Shown here: positions 55,383-64,000 of the stretch, one piece after another
How positions within the stretch are numbered: the stretch's first letter is position 1
Layout: every line of letters begins with the position of its first letter
DNA from: Beroe forskalii
Lineage: Eukaryota > Ctenophora > Nuda > Beroida > Beroidae
Reading direction: 5' to 3'
Assembly (NCBI GenBank): GCA_011033025.1
Contig: WFMF01000051.1
Span: 682,001 to 746,000 of the forward strand
DNA length: 64,000 nucleotides
Notes under the pieces: generated by a model
Databases searched by the model: none
The model's input: the letters and a program-made list of their open reading frames with translations, nothing else
Told to the model about the DNA's origin: nothing
Program-made: the position numbers and the translations under genes

Positions 55383-56863
55383 TAGTAGCCAGCTGCAGAT
55401 GTGTATGCATTTCGTTGCCCAGAATTTTTGACCATTCCAGGTTGTTCTTCAGGCAATTCTGGACCAGAATCATCTTGGTACATAAAATGTATCGCTATTC
55501 ACATGCCTGTGGGGCCACGCCCATGCCACGCCCTTATGCGCGTATGAGTAAAATTCATATCTCGGCCCAGGAAGGTCGTAGAGACTTCGTTTTTAGCTCA
55601 AACGAACCGCAATGGCCATGCTTATATTCGACTTGTTAATAAACATATGCCCTAAAATGCTCAGGAAAAAAGTTATGGGCGAAAAACTGATTTTTGGACC
55701 ATACGCGAGCCATGCATTTGACGATTTTTCGTATCTCGGCCCAGGATGGTCGTAGAGACTTTGTTTTAAGCTCAATAGAACCACAATGGCCGCGTTTATA
55801 AACAATTTGGCAATCAAACTATGCTCAAAAGTGCCCAGAAGAAGAGTAATGGGCCAAAACTGGTATTTCATCCATGCATGGGGCATGTAAAGAATGATTT
55901 TTGTATGGATGAACCTACCTAAAATTAGCTAAAAGTATAGGCGAAGACTTTGAATCATGTTTTTCGGCATGCAATCAAAGACCATTCTGCTCACGCTCCA
56001 CAGTGTAATAATGTAAATTGTACAATCTTCCTTGATGATTTGTATATTTCATCTATAGATTACAGTACGGAAGTGCTGAAGTATGATCAGCAATCAACCG
56101 TGTCTCGAAAGTAAGTAGGAAAACAGTAGGTAAAATGCAAAAAAGAATGAACTAAGAGACAAATATTATCATGCTTATATATTAATGAAGGAACAAATGA
56201 AAATAATTTAAAAAAAACATGACCACTTAGTGCTCTTGGCTAACAATGAGTCATCATTTCATCAGTTGAGCAAGGGTGATTATGGGGTACATAGTGTATC
56301 ACGCACTGTTTTTCGGCTCTCTAGCACAAGAAACCATAATATGGATACATACATACTTGGTTATGGAAGATCATGCTTATAATGGGCATTACCTATCATA
56401 AATTTCGGATGATTTATTTCAAATCTTCTAACTTTCTAACTTACTTTCAATATTTCACTGAATTCAGTTCCTTGCGTCTTTCCCTTCAGTCATTCGCTAT
56501 TTATTAACCACTTATATTGTAGGATACCTGACAAGCTGCATCTTTATCCCTTGTCCTGTGACATTACTACATGCAACATACAGTCACAGCCAATAGGGTT
56601 TAATTTCTCACAGCATCTTGTTTCCAACTACCTATTATTTTATGATTAATAACCTAGATCATGCACGTATTATGGCATTTCATAACCTGACCCTAACCTT
56701 TATAACCCTTACACTAACCCTGACGCTAACCCTTAACTTAACCCAGACCTTTACTCTGGAATTGAAATATTATGAGTTGAAATACTATTATGAGACTTGT
56801 CGCGAGAATAAATGACCATTCCCCGCATATCTACTGGATTACAAGGAAACACGAAATTATTTA

Positions 56864-57354
56864 CCTTAGGAGGTCTATTTATGTGGGTTGAAATTGCGGT
56901 GTTTGAAATTTTGGTCGGTTGAAAATATGGGGATTTTTTTCAAAAATCCCCAAATTTCACCCACCAAATAAAATTGGGTGATTTTTCTAACTTTTTGCTA
57001 ACAAATGAAAGATTTTTTGCGGAAGACAATGGAAAAATAGATTAATTCTAATAGTTCAAGTTAAATTCTTGATCGTCTTCCTGAGCCTCTGCTTCATTAA
57101 TAACTGTTCTAAATTTTTGAATTTCAATTGTTTTTAAACATTTGACTTTGACTGAATTATCTGTTACTATCTGAAAACTCATCTCTGATTCGAAATTGTA
57201 CTGTTTTAGTACAGATAGTTCAAGAAATTTCGAAAGCGGGTTGAATTAAATCGGGGAGTAAAATTGTGGCGGGCAAAATTTTGGTAGGTTGAAATTATGG
57301 GGATTTTTTCGAAAAATCCCCAAATTACAACCTTTATAAATAGACCTCCTAAGG
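56864..57354. mobile_element. MITE with TA target duplication
   Basis: TA lies at 56862-56863 and 57355-57356. The ends CCTTAGGAGGTCTATTTAT and ATAAATAGACCTCCTAAGG are exact inverted repeats. Both subterminal parts contain a palindromic GGGGATTTTTT...AAAAATCCCC. It is 491 bp with no ORF. TA flanks suggest mobilisation by a Tc1/mariner-type transposase. Confidence 0.88.
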
Positions 57355-58163
57355 TATGAAATATCATCTCAGTGTGTTGCATCAAGAACTGGAGGAATAA
57401 AATCTTGAATTCGTTCATCTAATTCAAATTTCAGAATAGATAGGTAGGCTAATGGCTATACAAGTATACTGTCTCTTTTTATTTACATAAAGTACCATAA
57501 ACATCAAACATAGGTAAATGAGATTGCCCAGGAGCTTAATCAACCATAGATGAGCCGAACTCACTGCCAAAACTCACAGGCCACAGCAAGTGGCGAGTAA
57601 GTTTGTAAAGGATTAGACTAAATTTTCACCAAATTTATCATATTCTGAATAAAATTATCTTCGAGTCGTCAGATAACTGTAAAATAAGATAATTGATGAA
57701 ATCAGTGACCCATTTCAGTAGCTAATATCGACACCAGAAACTGGCTGTAATAAAAAAAAAAGCCAATTTTACTGATATTAAGCACTACTTACATAACATG
57801 CCACAATGTGATTACCTGCATGAGCTGGAACTTGACACTGGCAATAAAGTAAAGAATATGCTCAAGATCAGTACAAATGGATTTTCATCATAGATTTAGT
57901 CAATTTTGCTGATTTGTGGCACTACAATATGCATTCAGTATCACAAACTGTTTACATTAAAAGACCAAAAGTGTTAGGCCAATAATTAATTGGTAAATAA
58001 GACCTTAAACAGTATTTAGTGCTATCAAGTTGCTTCGAAAAGATAGCTGGGTACTAGATTTTCTGAGGCTTTCTAAATTAACAAAAGCTCCAAATGATAG
58101 TTATCTAATGCTCCAAAGGTATTCGGTCATTTGGCCTAACGCTGGTTAGGGTCAGGGGAAACA

Positions 58164-58231
58164 GATAAATTCAAAATTGTGTGAGTTTTAGGCGTTCTAA
58201 CGCCTAAAACTCACACAATTTTGAATTTATC
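58164..58231. repeat. Perfect 33-bp hairpin with 2-nt loop
   Basis: GATAAATTCAAAATTGTGTG (and on to GGCGTT, 58164-58196) is followed after CT by its exact reverse complement (58199-58231). A second hairpin, ACTGGACATTTGGCCT/AA/AGGCCAAATGTCCAGT, lies at 58427-58460. Confidence 0.9.
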
Positions 58232-59488
58232 TTCTAAGTGACAGAGAATCGAGCTAATAGTCAGGTCACTGCTCAATAAACCAAATTTTGTGATATCACG
58301 AAATACTCCAAAGTTTGGGATAATTCAGTTGTCACTTATAATTGAACTTAAAGAATGGGCTAAAACGATGTATGTTTTGCCAGCATTCAGCAAGATTGAA
58401 ACTTTTTGGAGCAGGTTCTAGGCCTAACTGGACATTTGGCCTAAAGGCCAAATGTCCAGTGGGTCAGTCTATGTTGGTATTTGCAACTCTTGTGAGTCAA
58501 GAACAACCAATAAAACTGATAAGTGATAACGTATCAAAATGTGTAACTCAATTTGTCACCAAGTGTACTGGTGAATTGCTGATTATGGATCTATGTAGTA
58601 ATTTAGCTCTTCTGAACTTTTGAAGTAAGTAGTAACAAAGTTTGTAGTAACAAAGTAGTTGAATTATTTCACTATAAGCATAATTAGTTCTACAGATTGC
58701 AGATGAAAAATAAATTGCAGTCCCAAATTGTTTCTAGCACAAAGACAGGTCAAACCCAACCTAAAAACGTGTCCCTGTGGCAATTTAAATTCGATATATC
58801 CTTTGATACATGTCCCACGTATGGTTGAAATACCAGTTTTTGGCCCATTACTCTACTTCTGGGCACTTTTGAGCATATTTTGATTGACAAATTGTTTATA
58901 AACGCGGCCATTGTGGTTCTATTGAGCTAAAAACAAAGTCTCTACGACCATCCTGGGTCGAGATACGAAAAATCGTCAAATACATGGCTCGCGTATGGTC
59001 CAAAAATCAGTTTTTCGCCCATAACTTTTTTCCTGAGCATTTTAGGGCATATGTTTATTAACAAGTCGAATATAAACATGGCCATTGCGGTTCGTTTGAG
59101 CTAAAAACGAAGTCTCTACGACCTTCCTGGGCCGAGATATGAATTTTACTCATACGCGCATAAGGGCGTGGCATGGGCGTGGCCCCACAGGCATGTGAAT
59201 AGCGATACATTTTATGTACCAAGATGATTCTGGTCCAGAATTGCCTAAAGAACAACCTGGAATGGTCAAAAATTCTGGGCAACGAAATGCATACACATCT
59301 GCAGCTGGCTTCTCTAGTATATGGAAAGCTACTAATTCATTCTGGAATTATTTAATGGTAAGATGTTATAATCTGTTTTATCATGAAAGATGAATCATCC
59401 TTACTTAGGCGTCAGGGGCCCTGCTTATCTTCCCTGTGGCTTTTCAGAAATAGTTTATGGGTTTATCCCTTGATAAAAGAGACTGATG

Positions 59489-60341
59489 CAGGGGCGTAGC
59501 CAGGATTTTCAGAAGGGGGAGGCGGCTGCTGGCGCGGGCGCCAATGAAATTCTTGACAGTGCCGGCGAGCTGAAATAGGGGGGCGCAGCCCCCATCAAGG
59601 GCCAGGGGCCCCGGGGGGGCAGGGCGGAGCCCCATTTCCCAGAAAAAAAAGGTGTTTTAGAGCATTTCTAGCAAAATAGGCAGCAAAATAAAGGATTTGA
59701 TTGTTAAGTTATACACAGAATTGGTAGTCAAAATTATGTTTTGGTAGATAATAGCTTGTGAATGTTTAAAAATTTTTCCAATTCATAATATTAAACCAAC
59801 TGATAACCGAATAAATAGCTGAAAAAAGCATCTTAAACTGATTAGACTGCGAATGAGATATTATATGGGTGATGGGCATTTCACCGGATTAAGTCGCAAA
59901 TTTACCATCTATGTTTACTAATAATCCCAGCTAATGAATTGTGATGTTTCAATCTTTAAATGGAATCAAATCATTGATAGATCGTCATAATATTATTATG
60001 ATTTAGCTTAACAACAGAACAAGTTACACCTCAACCTCTTTTAAGTTGGAACCGAAATATTTATCCTACGGGCAGTGATATGATTTTACAATACTAGTTT
60101 CGCCCCAGAGAAACAGAACTGTTTTGCACTGATGCTCTCACGTATTTAAACAAACTTCACTCATCATTGGACGAACTAAATTGAAAACCTAGTAGTTAAA
60201 AAGTTAATTAAATTTAAATGAAATATATTTTCTGCGTTGAAAAGTAGATTTATAAAATTGGGCAAAATTAGTTATTTTTTCTACTCATCTGAAAAGGGGG
60301 AGGCGACCGCCTGTGTCGCCTCCCCCCTGGCTACGCCCCTG
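59489..60341. mobile_element. hAT-type MITE, 8-bp TSD GACTGATG
   Basis: GACTGATG lies at 59481-59488 and 60342-60349. The ends CAGGGGCGTAGCCAGG and CCTGGCTACGCCCCTG are a widely seen hAT terminus in animals. It is 853 bp with no transposase. The opposite arm at about 55025 has the empty site, which confirms the insertion. Confidence 0.92.
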
Positions 60342-60405
60342 GACTGATGTATGCGATAAAATATGATACTCACATGTTCAGTACTAGTACTAGATAGTAG
60401 ATACT

Positions 60406-60967
60406 TCAATGTCTCTCATCATAGACAGCAAACAATAATGAATATTAACACATTCACATTCACAACAAAATGAGTGTTTTACTGTTTTAGATTAGTAATT
60501 GAACATATCAATATCTATCATTTTCAAATATTATATATAAACATCTTAGCAAATGCAAATATTTTAAGATGTTCTGAAACCATGAAATAGGTAGGTAGTG
60601 ATGTTTGATAACTTGTTAGTCCTGACCAGTGTAATGGTCTAAAACAATATATATAAGATGGATGATTCATCCATTGGATGAAGAACCAGACCATCTTATC
60701 GCAAATCTTTACCACTCATTTTATCATTATATCATATAATATTTACAGTTGAAAATGATAAAATAACTGGGATGAGTGAAGTATGTTGATTATTGAACAT
60801 TCATTTTTATTTGGAAGATTAAGTTGCTTCTTTAAGATCTTTAACAGTTAGACAGGATGAGTGGGCCTTAATGAACATTGTTTGCACGAATCACGCCCAA
60901 TAAGAAATTAATGATATTTAAAGTAAAAAGAAATTTAATTTACATTGGTTAAATTCATAATTTAATA
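60406..60967. other. Flank with half-hairpin copy, no gene seen
   Basis: It starts with the 60-bp half copy of the 55191-55382 hairpin and continues as AT-rich DNA. No gene is seen. Confidence 0.5.
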
Positions 60968-61321
60968 TTATTCTGCCTCTTCATTTTCATATTTTGAATA
61001 ATCCACATTACCCCCTAAAATGAATGCTTTACCTTCTTTACCATAAGTTAAGTCCTTGCATTCTTTTCGAAAATCAAGTCGTTTCTCATAATCCATTAAA
61101 TGTTGTTTTTTGACTTCTATTTCCATGAGAAGTGCATCACGCTTTGCAATCTGTGATTGATTGAACTTTTCTGGGTCATTTGAAAGTTGCTTGCATTCTT
61201 TTTCCTTTAACAATATACATTCTTTCATAGCATTAATTCTCCTTTTAGCCATAGCTTTAAATTCATCTTCTTGTGCTAGACAATAGAACTTGGACATCTT
61301 TGCAGTCTGCAAAATAGCCAT
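60968..61321 (-). CDS. Unrecognised charged, helix-rich small protein or terminal exon
   Basis: The frame is 117 codons, rich in Lys/Glu, with long helical stretches (FKAMAKRRINAMKECILLKE, MEIEVKKQHLMDYEKRLDF) and an acidic end (YSKYENEEAE). I do not recognise the family. Just after the first Met there is a TTTTGCAG that could be a splice acceptor, so this may be a last exon of a longer minus-strand gene. Composition looks coding compared with the AT-rich flanks, but no homology supports it. Confidence 0.4.
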   Translation of the reverse strand: MAILQTAKMSKFYCLAQEDEFKAMAKRRINAMKECILLKEKECKQLSNDPEKFNQSQIAKRDALLMEIEVKKQHLMDYEKRLDFRKECKDLTYGKEGKAFILGGNVDYSKYENEEAE

Positions 61322-62667
61322 TCAAATTTCAAATAATAAGAAATGGGTATAGAGGACATCAATAAATATCTAACACAAGACAAAATGCTGTCCTAGGTTG
61401 GGAGGGGAGGTGGTTTATGAACTTTTTTCATGGAACATATGATCAAAAGTACTCAAAGGATAGTGTGGTTACTGGTTATTTTGGGCAAATTTTAAAAAGT
61501 ACCCATGGCACTTTTTTATACAAAATTTGGGTGTTAGGTGTCTGGAGCTAATTCTGAAAATTACCTGGGTATGTTTTTATCTAAAATAGACGAAAAAGTG
61601 GCAAAAATACTCAATAGGTATGTTAGAAATAATATACCTACTTACTTGTTTCAAAATTGCTCCTATTAGTACTTTAGTAGTAGAAGTCGTATCAAAAAGG
61701 CCAGTTTAGTCAACCAGGCTGGTGTCAGCCATGCCAAGCATAGATTCTTCCCTGTACACATAGGCTAAGGATGTGAACTGCTGAATGGATATTTCCACTC
61801 GACTGCAAGGAATATCCTGGGCTGAGAGCAGAACACCAATCCTGGACCACAGAGGTATGGCAGTCCATCAACACCCGTGACTTCAATCAGACTGCGAAGC
61901 AAGTCAATGCTTGTAAGCAAATCAAGTCGTCAGTGCTCATTACATATAATGTTATTTCATGATTAAACGATTAATTCACTCAAAACTTGTGATTTTAACC
62001 ACGATTTTTAATGAGTCCATGTTATGCGGAAGTGATTTCTGTACTCTAACTCAGTAACTATGGCCTGAGTGCGCAGGATACTGGTTCACAAAATGAAAAA
62101 TCATGCCTTGAAAAAGACTGAATAATCATTGCCTGGCATAAAGGTAAGTGGGTCCTGGGTATCATTATAAGTTCCTGGGAAGTGTCACTGTCCCAATAGT
62201 ATAGAAATAGGAAATATATGATTTTTAAACACCAGGTTTGTGCCATCCTATGGTCTGATTTTCATAAAACTTGATAATATCGTGCACTTTAACGACCATA
62301 AGTGAATAGGGCGTTTAATAATTTCCCAACTAGAGAACTGGACATAAAAAATTGACAGAAAAAAGTTTCAGACGAAAAAAATAATTTTAAGCACGTGCAC
62401 AGACCACAGCCATTTTTACCTGTAAAAATCATGATTTTCGGTAAAAAGTTACCCATCTCTTTTTCTGCTTGAGTGACATACTTCTAAGCCCTCCATCGTG
62501 TTCCTCGGCCCGGAAAATGGGGGTATAGGTCCCCATCGCCAATAACCGCAGCAGACCGGCAGATATCTGCGTGGAAATTTGGGAAAAAAGAGGAAATTTC
62601 ATAATTTCGGTGGAAATTTTAATTAAGCAAACACAGAAAATTATTATAGAAATTGATTACAGTACTT
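61322..62667. other. Region without a recognised gene
   Basis: It holds mixed-composition DNA with only short unconvincing frames; no repeat structure was noticed. Confidence 0.5.
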
Positions 62668-63900
62668 TAGTACAGTCAAATCCTAATTTTTTCAGGAACA
62701 AATTCTACACCAAGCGATTTTGACTGTTTTCTATAGTTTTTTGCCCAAAAAATCGATCTAGCAACTTTCCAAGACTTTCCAGGGTGGGGAAAGTGCCGAA
62801 AAATCGATTTTTAGTTGAGGCGCAGCCGACTGACCTGTGAAAAATCATAACTTGGCCCAGGAAGGTCGTAGAGACTTCGTTTTAGGCTTAAAAGAAGCGC
62901 AATGGCCATGTTTATATACGACTTGTTAATAAACATATGCGCTTAAATGCTCAGGAACAGAGTTATGGGCGAAAAACTGTTTTTTGGGCACCCACGAGAC
63001 ATTGTGGAAGCGATTTTTGTATCTCGGTCCAGGAAGGTCGTAAAGACTTCGATTTGGGCTTAAAAGAAGCGCAATGACCATGTTTATATACAACTTGTTC
63101 ATAAACATATGCCCTAAAATGCTGAGGAACCGAGTTATGGACGAAAAACTGATTTTTTCGGCACCCGCGAGACATTGTGGAAGCGATTTTTGTATCTCGG
63201 CCCAGGAAGGTCGTAAAGACTTCGATTTGGGCTTAAAAGAAGCGCAATGACCATGTTTATATACGACTTGTTAATGAACATATGCTCTAAAATGCTGAGG
63301 AACCGGGTTATGGGCGAAAAACTGATTTTTTGGGCACCCGCGAGACATTGTGGAGCGATTTTTGTATCTCGGCCTAGGAAGGTCGTAGAGACTTCGTTTA
63401 GGGTTTAAAAGAAGCGCAATGGCAATGTTTATATAGAACTTGTTAATAAAAATGTGCCCTAAAATGCTCAGGAACAGAGTTATGAGCGAAAAACTGTTTT
63501 TGGCCACATGTAAGACATTGTAGAAGCGATTTTTGTATCTCAATTCTCAGCCCATGAAAGACGTAGAGACTTCGCTTTGGGCTTAAAAGAAGCGCAATGT
63601 CATTGTTTATATACGCCCTAGACATATGCCCTAGAAAGATGAGGAACCGGGTTATGGGCGAAAAACTGAATTTTTGGGCACCTGTGAGACATTGCTGAAG
63701 CGATTTAGGTATCTCGGCCCAAGAGTCTTGAGTAGAGATTTCATTGTGGGCTGTAAATACGTGCAATGGGCATGTGTAATATATACTACTTGTTATCAAA
63801 GGTATGTACTAAAATGCTCTAGAACAAATTCATGTAATTTTAGTTTTCTTCTGAGTTGAGGCAATTTTCCTGGGCTCAGCCTAGGAAGGTCATTGAAACT
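62668..63900. repeat. ~171-bp tandem repeat with GGTCGTAGAGACTTCG motif
   Basis: A leader (AGTACAGTCAAATC... to CGCAGCCGACTGA, matching about 51805-51975) is followed by about six units. Each has TCTCGGCCCAGGAAGGTCGT, then AAGAAGCGCAATG, CATGTTTATATAC, and GAGTTATGGGCGAAAAACTG. Starts are near 62852, 63025, 63196, 63368 and 63547. The units decay toward the right end. The short frames across it are repeat-derived. Confidence 0.85.
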
Positions 63901-64000
63901 TATCAAAATAATACAAAAGCCATGTTTATAAACAGACTTGTATAGATTTGATAAACTGATATGGGGCTCCCTACTAAGGCAAGCACAATTTTCTAATCAC

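Larger units (their letters stand above)
54969..60405. repeat. Large inverted repeat (foldback-like) of 5.4 kb
   Basis: The outer arms 54969-55190 and 59329-60405 pair once the hAT MITE at 59489-60341 is removed. The inner arms 55383-55912 and 58790-59316 also pair and carry the CGGCCCAGGAAGGTCGTAGAG motif. The centre (about 55913-58790) is non-palindromic and holds a TA-flanked MITE and two hairpins. No transposase was found. Borders and TSD are not proven. Confidence 0.7.

Noticed and set aside
58342..58623. 93-codon frame as a gene
   Set aside because: It spans a perfect hairpin and shows no recognisable domain.
55328..59282. Paired frames MPRIFDHSRLFFRQF... at 55.4 and 59.2 kb as duplicate genes
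   Set aside because: They lie in the two arms of an inverted repeat and contain the GGTCGTAGAGAC repeat motif.
62926..63799. Overlapping frames with repeated HFRAYVYEQ-like segments
   Set aside because: They are translations of the ~171-bp satellite.

Overview
This window is animal nuclear DNA, not prokaryotic. The genes have spliced exons with GT/AG borders and belong to animal families: a rhomboid protease, a G-kinase-anchoring-like coiled-coil protein, an ALKBH3-type dioxygenase, a PQ-loop membrane protein and LDLa-domain 7TM receptors. The rest is dense, nested transposable-element (TE) DNA: LINE, Kolobok, MULE, hAT, Helitron and foldback elements, MITEs and satellites. Together with TTAGGG-type repeats this suggests a TE-rich marine invertebrate such as a sponge, a cnidarian or a basal deuterostome. 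I cannot fix the phylum from sequence alone.

Layout. (1) 1-15.97 kb: a plus-strand copy (A) of an intronless LDLa/7TM receptor gene, broken by a 12-kb TIR element (1079-13047, TSD TAA) and by a small Kolobok derivative (13590-15308). The 12-kb element has itself received a 6.46-kb Kolobok element (3484-9944), which carries a hAT-type MITE, and a MULE fragment (10745-11974). (2) 16-18.3 kb: no gene seen. (3) 18.3-23.8 kb, minus: a GKAP1-like gene with a plus-strand PQ-loop gene nested in an intron. (4) 24.4-50.7 kb, minus: a complete seven-exon rhomboid protease gene of RHBDD1 type. Its 15-kb last intron contains receptor copy B, inverted relative to copy A and disrupted by an 8.2-kb LINE, a Helitron, a nonsense change and a frameshift. 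Two other introns hold long foldback elements (40421-45660 and 46245-48832). (5) 50.9-52.9 kb: a MULE-like element with GGAAGTTCGACA repeats. (6) 53.4-54.7 kb, minus: an intronless ALKBH3-like gene. (7) 55-60.4 kb: a large inverted repeat carrying a TA-flanked MITE, a hAT MITE and perfect hairpins. (8) 60.9-61.3 kb: a small unrecognised coiled-coil ORF. (9) 62.7-63.9 kb: a ~171-bp tandem repeat.

How it works together. Probably functional: the RHBDD1-like protease, the GKAP1-like protein, the PQ-loop protein and the ALKBH3-like enzyme. Both receptor copies are dead. Many insertions have exact target-site duplications, and the paired receptor copies and inverted arms supply empty sites, so the order of events can be read: receptor duplication, then independent TE hits on each copy, then TEs inside TEs. 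The most interesting mobile parts are a LINE whose ORF1 combines an AlkB-type dioxygenase-like domain with an SGNH-hydrolase-like domain, and a Kolobok element with a divergent second gene resembling the P2X7 C-terminal 'ballast' domain.
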